A stretch of DNA of 64,000 nucleotides, from contig NZ_CP022523.1 of assembly GCF_002850255.1 (NCBI RefSeq), positions 692,486 through 756,485 on the forward strand, given 5' to 3'. Positions within the stretch are counted from its first letter, which is position 1; each line of letters opens with the position of its first letter. The notes beneath the pieces are model-generated. The model was not told where the DNA came from and searched no databases. It saw only the letters and a list, made by a program, of their open reading frames with translations. This document shows, piece after piece, positions 34,830-42,660 of this stretch. The DNA is from Pseudoalteromonas sp. NC201. Lineage in GTDB: Bacteria; Pseudomonadota; Gammaproteobacteria; Enterobacterales; Alteromonadaceae. The translations under genes and the position numbers were made by a program.

Positions 34830-35150
34830 TCACATTGTTTCCCCTATGAGTTCTCCTGACAGTGCTGTGTTTATGTAACTTCTGTAACCGCAGAGTTTGC
34901 GAAAGAGCGTGTAGGCCATTTCTGTCACCAGCTTTCGATCATCTACGTTTGTTAGCTTCAACGCCACAATTTCACCTATGTGATTGACGATCAAATGCAG
35001 TGTAAATCTAAACGATCAGACCATGGTGCCTTTGCTATCCTGAGCAATGCTTTCAAATACCTTATTTCTCTTGGCGCGAATGACGTGACAGACCCTCGCA
35101 ATAGGTTTCAACTAACTTATTCACGCTCGTTTCTTTTGGTCGAATGAACT
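34830..35150 (-). pseudogene. Decayed IS982-family transposase fragment
   Basis: In the minus strand, one frame reads KVFESIAQDSKGTMV, stop, SFRFTLHLIVNHIGEIVALKLTNVDDRKLVTEMAYTLF before a stop at 34830. The HKVFKGIAKRGK...GFKLHLIVN-GE...NVDDRK-V pattern is specific for IS982 DDE transposases. Internal stops and missing ends show that it is inactive. It borders the RiPP-like cluster and hints at past transposition there. Confidence 0.7.
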
Positions 35151-35233
35151 GGTCAGGAAGTGAGCTATTCGTTCCTTTGATTTTTTAAATTCTTATCCGA
35201 AGTCAAGATTAAGTTAAATTGGCTAGGCTTAAC

Positions 35234-36388
35234 TTATGACTCTATTGCTGGATAGTACTTATTAAGCCAGTCTAATTCTGCTAACTCTGAGTAATCTTGT
35301 TGCAACGTTTGCTCTCTAGTTTGATGTCTAAAGTTTCTTTTTAGACTTATTAAGTAGCTTGAATACATTTTTGCAACGCGTTCCATTGAGTAGTTGTTTT
35401 CAGCCCATTCTCTACAATGTTTTGAAGAAATTTTATCTATATTTTTGGTTGCCCAGTAAAACTGCTCTTCGTTACGACACCTAAATCCTGTGAGGCCATG
35501 TAGATTATTTTCTGGAATGCCGCCCCAATCACTAGAAATTACAGGTGTACCACTCAACATGGCTTCGATCATAACGCCCCCAAACACTTCAAGAACAATA
35601 GTTGGCAGAAAGAGAGCTTTGGCCTTTTTAAGTAAATGCTTTCTTTTATTTAAATCAGCATAACCCACAAACTCAACATGGCTTGGAATTGTTTTATAAC
35701 TTAGGTGATTGATATCTCCCGGACCTGCGACAATAAGCTTAGCGTTGGCTTTTCTCGTTGCTTCAACAGCTATTACTAAACCTTTATTGGGATCCATCCT
35801 ACCAAGATATAAAAAATAGTTATCTTTAGCTTCACAGTATTCGAAATCATCACAATCAAAATAGTTTGGTATTACTGCGTCGTAACGTTTGGGATGTGTT
35901 ATCCCCAATTGACCGTAAACATAGCTCATATGAGCATATGACTCGAATATTTTAAAAGGAGCAAAACATCCCTTGCCATCGTAGCCGATGCCTGGTTCTA
36001 TGATGAAACATTTTTCCTCGAACATGGATACCGCTTCTTCCATACTATTACCCCAAAAGCATAAAATAGCGTCTCCAGCTTCAACTCTAATTTCTAGTTC
36101 TCGTTGAACATTTTGTTTAAATTTATGATGAGCGATGTCCAATGTGCTGTGATTGCAATAACTATCTTGCCAACTTTTACCGCCGTATGCTTTAGTTAAA
36201 ATGTCGTCGGTCGTCACAGTTACATGTTCATGGCAGTCAACCTCTGATCGTTCATGACCATAATGAATGATCTTAAAAAAAGGTTTCATCATTTTGCAGA
36301 ATTTGACGACTTTTTGCGTGAAGGCGCAAAACAGATAGTCCTGATTTGTTGTTACGGTATGAGGGGGGGCTAGTACATGCAATATCAT
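35234..36388 (-). CDS. GT4-type glycosyltransferase in RiPP-like cluster
   Basis: A 384-residue GT-B enzyme without a signal peptide. The C-terminal half shows NYFLYLGRMDPNKGLVIAVEA, IVAGPGD, VEFVGYADLNKRKHLLKKAKALFLPTIV, and the nucleotide-sugar motif EVFGGVMIEAMLSGTPVISSDWGG. The N-terminal half holds HYGHERS and CFWGNS. It probably transfers a sugar from a nucleotide donor; the acceptor is unknown. It is the last gene of a four-gene minus-strand run: precursor peptide, radical SAM, peptidase, glycosyltransferase. The 27-bp gap to the peptidase makes it part of that operon. Confidence 0.85.
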   Translation of the reverse strand: MILHVLAPPHTVTTNQDYLFCAFTQKVVKFCKMMKPFFKIIHYGHERSEVDCHEHVTVTTDDILTKAYGGKSWQDSYCNHSTLDIAHHKFKQNVQRELEIRVEAGDAILCFWGNSMEEAVSMFEEKCFIIEPGIGYDGKGCFAPFKIFESYAHMSYVYGQLGITHPKRYDAVIPNYFDCDDFEYCEAKDNYFLYLGRMDPNKGLVIAVEATRKANAKLIVAGPGDINHLSYKTIPSHVEFVGYADLNKRKHLLKKAKALFLPTIVLEVFGGVMIEAMLSGTPVISSDWGGIPENNLHGLTGFRCRNEEQFYWATKNIDKISSKHCREWAENNYSMERVAKMYSSYLISLKRNFRHQTREQTLQQDYSELAELDWLNKYYPAIES

Positions 36389-36415
36389 TTGTGTTCTTCC
36401 ATTATTTTGTTGTTT

Positions 36416-37990
36416 TTATTGGATTCGAAAGTTCTTAAAGATAGAAGGTGAAAATTTGCATGGTAAATCTGCAGAAAATTCTTTCCCTTCAACAGTTAGG
36501 ACACCTCTCGTAGAGCATGACTTATTATAGCTATCTAAAAGCAAATATCCGTCGCTTCGAATATCCAGCGAATTTATCTTTTCGATATATCCGTTTGCTT
36601 TTTCGAAACTCGATGGACAACTGGAATGTTGGTATATTCTTACTCGCTCTTCGCGAGTTTCGAATGAAAAAAAGCCATCACATGCCGACGTCATAAAATG
36701 TCTAAAAATTGCTTTTTTTAATATGTGGTTAGGAGTGGATTTATTAATTATTATTTCACCGATTAGCTGCTGATAGCTTTTTATTATCGCTTCTTCGGGT
36801 GGGGGAGTTGAGTTGCCAGAAGTGAGCGCACCTAACGCCGTTTTACTTTCAGGAGATATATTACTCACGAAGTGATTGAGACTATTTTCTCGAGTGTTAA
36901 GAAGTTTTTGTCGCCAGTAGTGAAAAAATTGTTTTTCCCCAATTAAGTGATGTAAAAATGCATGTCCGCAGCTATAGCGGCCTGGCCAATACTGCGTTCC
37001 CGGTATTACCTTATAGCTATGCTCAAGCGAACAGGTGAGCTTTTGAAGATTATTTTGTGTGTCAAACTGCTCCCTATCGATGAGCTTTAAATTGAGCTTG
37101 GCTATATTAGCTGCGAATTCAGCACCACCTTCGCTAAGCCAGTGAGGTTCATGACTGTCATTACTTGTCCAAATATGGAATACTTCGTGAGCGATAAATT
37201 GTTCTAGGTGTTGAGCAATAGCAGGGCTAAAATTGAGGTAACGTTTACCACCAAACCTTAAGACAAAAGTGTTACCATTATGCACTCCGCCATCATAAAA
37301 ATCAGACTCTGGACTCTCGAAGCTTGCAACAATGGTTAACTTTTTATCATTTGATAGTGCTAATTCTTTACTGTAATAACTGTGAAACTTTTTGAAATTT
37401 TCAGTTATCAGATCACTTAGCCATTGTGGTAGATTATCATTGAAGATGAAGTTGAATTTACTTTTCTTACTGACGAGCACTGATTCTTCGTTAAAGTTAA
37501 ATATTAAAAAGTTATTTTTCTTCTCTACACTTACCAGTTTTTTGTCTTTTTCTGCGAAAAAAGTGATGCAATTTTCTTCTAAACTTTCCCATTCGTCATC
37601 TGGCTTTATTTTCATTGCAATTGGAGTGATTGCGGTCATGAATACGCCATGAGAGTCTCCTAAATTCACGTATGGCGCGTATGTTGCGTTAATATACTTA
37701 TTTAAGGGGGATAGAAGGAATGAGGTAGTTAAGCCTTTCTCATTCATTAGAACTATGTTACTACTATGATGAGCTATATTTTCCCTCTGGTTAATATTTA
37801 AAAATGCAGATTCTGTTTCTTTCGATGCGTTGAGTTTCAATGCAGTGTAAGGTTTGCTAGCTCGATATTCGACCTGCAATCCTTTTGGGCTTTGTTTAAG
37901 TATTAATTTTACAGGAAAAGTACAGCTCTCTTTTGCGAAACTAGAGAATGAAAGTATCATCGAACTAAAAAATATAAAAATCTTAATCAT
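36416..37990 (-). CDS. Exported gluzincin (M1-type) metallopeptidase-like protein
   Basis: A 524-residue protein with a signal peptide (MIKIFIFFSSMILSFSSFA). It carries HEVFH at residues 268-272 and WLSEGGAEF with Glu291, which is exactly HExxH-x18-E, the zinc site of M1/gluzincin peptidases. No GAMEN exopeptidase motif was seen. The N-terminal 180 residues are beta-rich. The gene starts 1 bp after the radical SAM stop codon, indicating translational coupling, so it may process the modified peptide or act on its target outside the cytoplasm. Nothing similar is known to me as a RiPP leader peptidase, so this role is inference. Confidence 0.75.
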   Translation of the reverse strand: MIKIFIFFSSMILSFSSFAKESCTFPVKLILKQSPKGLQVEYRASKPYTALKLNASKETESAFLNINQRENIAHHSSNIVLMNEKGLTTSFLLSPLNKYINATYAPYVNLGDSHGVFMTAITPIAMKIKPDDEWESLEENCITFFAEKDKKLVSVEKKNNFLIFNFNEESVLVSKKSKFNFIFNDNLPQWLSDLITENFKKFHSYYSKELALSNDKKLTIVASFESPESDFYDGGVHNGNTFVLRFGGKRYLNFSPAIAQHLEQFIAHEVFHIWTSNDSHEPHWLSEGGAEFAANIAKLNLKLIDREQFDTQNNLQKLTCSLEHSYKVIPGTQYWPGRYSCGHAFLHHLIGEKQFFHYWRQKLLNTRENSLNHFVSNISPESKTALGALTSGNSTPPPEEAIIKSYQQLIGEIIINKSTPNHILKKAIFRHFMTSACDGFFSFETREERVRIYQHSSCPSSFEKANGYIEKINSLDIRSDGYLLLDSYNKSCSTRGVLTVEGKEFSADLPCKFSPSIFKNFRIQ

Positions 37991-37991
37991 T

Positions 37992-39170
37992 TTACTTCCC
38001 TTCTATAATTTTAAGGATTTCATCTTTAGGATAGCCATTGGAGACTAAATGCTGAGTAATTTCAAAATATAATGCACTTATTGCCTCGCAAAACACGGAT
38101 GGGTTATTAAACCCGTTGTTTTTACTGTATCTATTTTCTAAGTCTCCGCCTCTGCAGAGCTTCTCCCATACACAGTCTTTACAGCCTTCAGGTGTTTCTT
38201 TGTAAATTTTATCTATCTCTTTAAAAATTTCGTGTTCCAAAAATGATCTTAATGTGGTTTCTTTTACGTTGCTTGTTGGCGCCATTTTTCGCCATTCACT
38301 CGTTGGAATGAATGAATCATCAATGGTTATCGTTCCATCTGATTGAATACAAATTATTTGATTGTTTATTATTTCTTTTCGATCATATGGTCTATTGTCT
38401 CCTCCTTCCCTCTTTTGAAATATTCTAAATTTGTCTTCAATTTGACGTGTTGAAAAATTATTAGTTTCTCTCCAAAGATTAAAAATATCGAGCACTGCTT
38501 TTTTATAATCATTGATTGTTGTATTGTTAGGGAATGGGTCGTCATGACTTATATCTGGGAACAAGAAGCTTAAATTTTTTATATTTAAATCTTCAACTAA
38601 GTGCTCAGTGATTTTTTTATAGTCAAAGGTGCCATTTAATACGCTAATGACACCAGGCTGAGTAAGTCGTCCTTCGGAGGCCGCCTTGGTTATAAGTTCA
38701 GTGCCCGCCTTTATTTTGTCATAAGAGCCTTTACCATTGTGGTCGATTCTGAATTTATCATTGAAGCTCTTTGGGCCATCAATACTTAAGCCTGGACTCA
38801 CCTGATATTTCTCGAAGAGCGTAATCCACTCTTCAGTAACTAGAGTTACATTAGTTTGTACTGATAACTTCAACTGGGTATGCTCAGACAGCCCTTTACT
38901 TAGTTTTTCACATAAATCTGAAAACTTTTTAAGCGGGAGCATCAAAGGCTCCCCACCATGTAAAGCTATCTCGATAACAGAAATCTTTATTTCTTTTAAT
39001 GAACGAAGGAGGAAGTCAATTAAGTCATCAACGGTTTTGCCTGAAATTAATGCAGGTCTATCTTTGTAAGAATCATCGCCACCAAAAAAATAATAGCAAT
39101 ATGTACATGCTAAATTACATCTTTCAGATACTTTTAATATAACCTGCAATCTATCTATAGACTTTAGCAT
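37992..39170 (-). CDS. Radical SAM/SPASM peptide maturase
   Basis: A 392-residue enzyme. The [4Fe-4S] motif C18-x3-C22-x2-C25 (CNLACTYC) is followed by EIALHGGEPLM and the SPASM-maturase segment GLSIDGPKSFNDKFRIDHNGKGSYDKI. A C-terminal cysteine-rich region (EGCKDCVWEKLCRGGD...VFC) can bind auxiliary clusters. This layout is shared with sulfatase maturases and with RiPP enzymes that install C-C or C-X crosslinks, including three-residue cyclophane formers. The small Gly-rich gene just upstream is the obvious substrate. A hairpin at 39203-39227 lies in the 69-bp gap between them. Confidence 0.88.
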   Translation of the reverse strand: MLKSIDRLQVILKVSERCNLACTYCYYFFGGDDSYKDRPALISGKTVDDLIDFLLRSLKEIKISVIEIALHGGEPLMLPLKKFSDLCEKLSKGLSEHTQLKLSVQTNVTLVTEEWITLFEKYQVSPGLSIDGPKSFNDKFRIDHNGKGSYDKIKAGTELITKAASEGRLTQPGVISVLNGTFDYKKITEHLVEDLNIKNLSFLFPDISHDDPFPNNTTINDYKKAVLDIFNLWRETNNFSTRQIEDKFRIFQKREGGDNRPYDRKEIINNQIICIQSDGTITIDDSFIPTSEWRKMAPTSNVKETTLRSFLEHEIFKEIDKIYKETPEGCKDCVWEKLCRGGDLENRYSKNNGFNNPSVFCEAISALYFEITQHLVSNGYPKDEILKIIEGK

Positions 39171-39202
39171 TATTATCTCTTTCTATTTTTAGGCTAAAAG
39201 TA

Positions 39203-39227
39203 GCCCATGCTTTTGCATTACATGGGC
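39203..39227 (-). terminator. Intercistronic hairpin between precursor and maturase
   Basis: GCCCATG / CATGGGC (7 bp) with an 11-base loop lies 12 bp after the precursor stop codon. TACTTTTAG follows in the transcript. It probably attenuates or protects the RNA so that precursor mRNA exceeds maturase mRNA. Confidence 0.5.
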
Positions 39228-39239
39228 ATAGATTTATAC

Positions 39240-39479
39240 TTATGAACAGCGCTGGCTGTAACTTCCAGAACCTTGAGTGTAACCACTCCCATCATTTCTC
39301 TGGTCGTAACTTCCTCCATTTTGTCCATAGCCAGGATTTGAGCCACCACACTGGGCGTAGTTTCCACCTGAAATGGAAGGTAATACTTCAGGCTCTAGTA
39401 GCTTAGTCACTAGTGGGCTTTCTGTTACCTTTCCCTCGTGTTGTTGTAGTTGGTTGAATAAATTACTTTTTTCTATCAT
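39240..39479 (-). CDS. Putative RiPP precursor peptide with five Tyr-x-Gln motifs
   Basis: A 79-residue peptide. Residues 1-39 look like a leader (MIEKSNLFNQLQQHEGK...VLPSISGG) ending in Gly-Gly. The core (40-79) is Gly/Ser/Asn-rich and carries Y41-A-Q, Y51-G-Q, Y58-D-Q, Y67-T-Q and Y74-S-Q, each preceded by G, N or S. Cysteines at 44 and 78 flank the series. The regular three-residue motifs fit substrates of cyclophane-forming radical SAM enzymes, where an aromatic residue is joined to the residue two places on. It is the first gene of the operon. No known RiPP family was matched by eye. Confidence 0.78.
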   Translation of the reverse strand: MIEKSNLFNQLQQHEGKVTESPLVTKLLEPEVLPSISGGNYAQCGGSNPGYGQNGGSYDQRNDGSGYTQGSGSYSQRCS

Positions 39480-39843
39480 GAGCTTTCCTTGTAAAAGATT
39501 GTTATTAATATCTCGAATTACAGAAGTCTATGTCTGGAGGCATTACTTCGTAATTCACTCGTAGTGACGTTGTCATATCAATCAGCTCTTATTGGCCTTA
39601 AAAGTTAATAATGTTTACTTTTGTACCTTAATGCTGAACTTTTAATTTATCAGTACGTAAGTTAAATGAAACTATCTAAGTAGGTAGTTTTGAGGCGACC
39701 AACTTTTGCCAAATGGTTATAGCTGCTGAGGAGTTGCGAGTGATGCTGTTGCGCCGAAAATTGTTTGATGTATACCGCTTCAGATAACAGCTGCTATCAA
39801 TATGAAAGTAAATGAAGGATTGTTTTTATTGAGGTGAAAGCAT
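39480..39843. promoter_or_regulatory. Divergent promoter region with GerE-type dyad
   Basis: A gene-free 364-bp stretch separates the precursor (minus) and the GerE regulator (plus). At 39669-39690 an imperfect 22-bp dyad, AAACTATCTA ... GTAGGTAGTTT, lies between the two starts. GerE-type regulators bind such dyads, so it is a candidate operator for one or both genes. Confidence 0.45.
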
Positions 39844-40164
39844 TTGAATGTTAATGTTGAGTTTAAAGGTAATTTTTATGTGATCAAGGAGGTGGGTGTG
39901 TCTTGCTGTTTTTCTAAATTATCAAGCCGAGAGCGTGATGTATTACTACTTTTATTATCAGGGAAGTCCTATAAAGACATTGCATTTGAGCTGCATGTTT
40001 CATCAAATACCGTGAAGTTTCATTGTGGAAACATTTACGACAAGCTGGGTGTTGCCAATAGAAAAGTGCTGTCGGCTAGGTACTTTAGACATGATGTATT
40101 GGAGCAGAATGAGGCTGTAAATGATAAACTACAATACAATGACGCCAAAGAGCCTATCATTTAG
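39844..40164 (+). CDS. GerE/LuxR-type HTH regulator lacking a receiver domain
   Basis: A 106-residue protein whose only domain is the LuxR C-terminal helix-turn-helix (KLSSRERDVLLLLLSGKSYKDIAFELHVSSNTVKFHCGNIYDKLGVANR). There is no receiver or autoinducer-binding domain, so activity must be set by expression level or a partner. The likely start is TTG with GAGGTGAAAG upstream. It is divergent from the RiPP-like operon and is its probable regulator. A second frame overlapping its end (40121-40375) is not supported. Confidence 0.8.
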   Translation: MNVNVEFKGNFYVIKEVGVSCCFSKLSSRERDVLLLLLSGKSYKDIAFELHVSSNTVKFHCGNIYDKLGVANRKVLSARYFRHDVLEQNEAVNDKLQYNDAKEPII

Positions 40165-40358
40165 CTTGCTATTGTTTATTAAAGCTCAAAGGGAAGCAGA
40201 GACAAGCTTAAATTTAACAAAGACTTGTCACTACTTGGCAAACCATTCCTGTAAGCTTTTAGTCGCAGTGGCTGTTTTATCACAACGATCAACATACCTT
40301 ATTACCTTCGTAAATTTAGCAACCGTCTTATGGTTTGCTTTTAGACGCGCTTTACCTG

Positions 40359-41234
40359 CTACTGGCCTTTATTGATATGCTTATTTATCCAATCTTGGTA
40401 ATAAGATACACGCGTTAATACTGCGGTTGAACCGTATTTTCCTAAAGTATAATTTTCCAAATCGCCTTCAATTTCTCTCCATGCAGCTAATCCAACCAAT
40501 ACCGGAGTTGAGCCTTGATAAATGATTGCTGCGCCGCCGCTATCTCCTGAGCCTATAGTGCCTTCTAACGGTAGCGCATCGGCTCCTTGTTCGAAGGTAA
40601 ATCTGAGCCAGTGTGCTTTTGCTTCTGTGATCACGTTGTTGTAAACATGCATTTGATAGTCGTCTTGAGTGAAAGCCCAATCTGAGAAAAATTTGGTGAC
40701 TTGGTACCATGCATAGGTAGTTAAGCTTGGTCCCTCAGAGTCGTGCTCTTCACCCGTTATTCCCGTTCCGATAGCGCCGCGACCAAACCCGGTTATTTCC
40801 ATGCCTAACTCTTCATTTCCCTCATATATAGCGATGGGTTGAATGTGTGTCACAGGCTTACTTAAGCGAATTAACGCAATGTCTTTGGCGTTATTTAGCT
40901 GCTCCATAAGCGGTGCCGGGTCGCCTTCACTCCAGTCACCTTCTACCTTTTTGTAATCCGGGTGAATAATGATTTGTGCGATTTGATTTTCAACGCCATG
41001 TACCATGATAGGTTTGTCTTGGTAGTCATACATAAACGTATAAATGACGTGGGCTGGTGCCAATAACCAATGCTTATCGATTAACACCGAACCGCCTTGG
41101 AATGGCATATCAACATAAAACTGCGGGATGCTATTAACCTTATACAAGTCAGGGTCAACATCATGTCTTTTGACAACCGCATGGTTCTGAAAAGAGGCAA
41201 ACATGAGCAAAAAAATGGCAAGGTATTTCATCAT
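40359..41234 (-). CDS. Exported trypsin-like (S1) serine protease
   Basis: A 291-residue protein with a signal peptide (MMKYLAIFLLMFASFQNHAVV). Catalytic residues: His in VLIDKHWLLAPAHVIY, Asp in NAKDIALIRLSKPV, Ser in GTIGSGDSGGAA. The segment VLVGLAAWRE and the final YYQDWINKHI helix are usual for the family. It is likely periplasmic or secreted. It converges with the GerE gene and may be unrelated to the RiPP cluster, although a protease near such a cluster deserves note. Confidence 0.88.
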   Translation of the reverse strand: MMKYLAIFLLMFASFQNHAVVKRHDVDPDLYKVNSIPQFYVDMPFQGGSVLIDKHWLLAPAHVIYTFMYDYQDKPIMVHGVENQIAQIIIHPDYKKVEGDWSEGDPAPLMEQLNNAKDIALIRLSKPVTHIQPIAIYEGNEELGMEITGFGRGAIGTGITGEEHDSEGPSLTTYAWYQVTKFFSDWAFTQDDYQMHVYNNVITEAKAHWLRFTFEQGADALPLEGTIGSGDSGGAAIIYQGSTPVLVGLAAWREIEGDLENYTLGKYGSTAVLTRVSYYQDWINKHINKGQ

Positions 41235-41521
41235 TATTCCTTATTTATTATATTGTTATTATTTCCAAAGTGGCCAATAAATCATCATACTGAAACTTTC
41301 TTTTCAATGCATCAATAAATGTACCTATTTTCATACGACGATCCCTCTCAAAAATATCTGCACGCTCACCAGATTAAAATAAATAAAAACAAATGGTTAT
41401 TTTCATGCTATGACGCCAAAAATAGTGCAAATTAGTTGGGAAACATGATTGATAAGAAATGTGACTGGTGCAATCAAGTTTGTGAGGTAACAGCATTAAG
41501 GTAAAGTTAATTTATGTGCTG
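41235..41521. other. Intergenic stretch before MITE copy 2
   Basis: No gene or strong hairpin was seen. It presumably contains the promoter of the minus-strand protease near its left end. Confidence 0.35.
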
Positions 41522-41788
41522 TAGGGCCTGTTGACCTTTGCTGTTTGACTTTTGTTCTCCTGAGTGTGTTTTGGTTGCGACGCTCGACTTGCCGCCTAGT
41601 AATCTAGGCAAAAGTTGAGCAACAATGAGCAAAGCGCACTCAAGTGAACCCAAAGGGCAGCGCTTGATTGGCATTTCTACTGTGTTATCACCTGACTCAC
41701 ATAGAATAACTATGCGACGCAGGCTCTGCCTTGTATAAATACCAATCAAACTGCTGCAAAAACAAACTTGAAAGATAAACAGGCCCTA
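41522..41788. repeat. MITE-like element, copy 2 (267 bp), inverted relative to copy 1
   Basis: Its ends are TAGGGCCTGTT and AACAGGCCCTA. Internal blocks match copy 1 in reverse complement, including CCCAAAGGGCAGCGCTTGATT and the CTAGGCAAAAGT stretch. It lacks the roughly 47-bp segment of copy 1. The element lies 107 bp upstream of the exported-protein gene at 41895 and could supply regulatory sequence. Confidence 0.75.
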
Positions 41789-41894
41789 GGCTATTTGCCG
41801 TTTATGCAATCAAAAGCGAGTTGCTTGCAAGGAGATGTCTGAAAGCTAAACTGCTTTGCGGCAATCACATAAAATAAATTGAAAGGAACAACGC

Positions 41895-42389
41895 ATGATA
41901 AGGATGATATTTGCAACTTTTCTATTGCTTTGGGGCATGCAGGTTAGCGCTCAAGAGCTTACCTTATCGAAGGTCGTCAAGTTAAAGGTTGACTCACCTA
42001 TCGCTATTTCGCATGTGTCTGAAACGTTAGTGTTAGCGTTTAAAGACAGTAAATTACTTCACGAAACTTTAGATCCGCAAAAGTTTGTACCTGCTGTTGA
42101 TTTATCTGGGCATGAACATCAATTTATACGGAGTTTATTTGAGGTCGATTCAAGAATGAAATTGCCTGCTTGGCTCAAGATACTTTCAGAAGAGGTCGCA
42201 AGCACCTATCAAATACAGAATGTCAAACAAAAATCTATTCAAGAAATTACGATATTTAGTAGTTACAACAAAGAGGAAACACACGGGATAGCGTTTGTTC
42301 TTGAAGCGCAAGTAATTCATAAAATAGAGGTTTTTGGACAACAATTACAGTTTCAAAATGTGATAAATAACATAGCGACAAGGTTTTAG
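41895..42389 (+). CDS. Exported protein of unknown function
   Basis: A 164-residue protein with a signal peptide (MIRMIFATFLLLWGMQVSAQE). The mature part is a mixed alpha/beta domain with no motif I recognise (HVSETLVLAFKDSKLLHETL; SYNKEETHGIAFVLEAQVIHKIEVF). AAGGAAC lies before the ATG. No operon partner is evident, and the tandem 9-bp repeat follows about 100 bp downstream. Confidence 0.7.
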   Translation: MIRMIFATFLLLWGMQVSAQELTLSKVVKLKVDSPIAISHVSETLVLAFKDSKLLHETLDPQKFVPAVDLSGHEHQFIRSLFEVDSRMKLPAWLKILSEEVASTYQIQNVKQKSIQEITIFSSYNKEETHGIAFVLEAQVIHKIEVFGQQLQFQNVINNIATRF

Positions 42390-42490
42390 GAACTTAATAA
42401 TCAAAGTGCTGTGCCGTAGAGCCAATCACTGCTGCTCAGCACATTAAGTTACTGGCTTTTCGATGCGCTAAAACTATCTAAGGCTTTGCT

Positions 42491-42562
42491 GTTGATCCAG
42501 TTGATCCAGTTGATCCAGTTGATCCAGTTGATCCAGTTGATCCAGTTAATCCAGTTAAGCCA
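42491..42562 (+). repeat. Tandem 9-bp repeat (GTTGATCCA)
   Basis: Six perfect copies of GTTGATCCA are followed by two degenerate ones (GTTAATCCA, GTTAAGCCA). It lies in an intergenic region before the MFS gene. No frame through it has a start codon with a ribosome site. Copy number is likely to vary among strains. Confidence 0.9.
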
Positions 42563-42660
42563 ATCAAGCTTCAAACCCAACCACACTCTTGACCTCAAGT
42601 TCACTTGAAGTAGTACAGTCACCACTTATTAGCATGGCGCAATGGTAGGAGTGGTAACGC

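Noticed and set aside
40121..40375. 84-residue plus-strand frame after the GerE gene
   Set aside because: It overlaps the regulator and the protease end, has no ribosome site and no motif.
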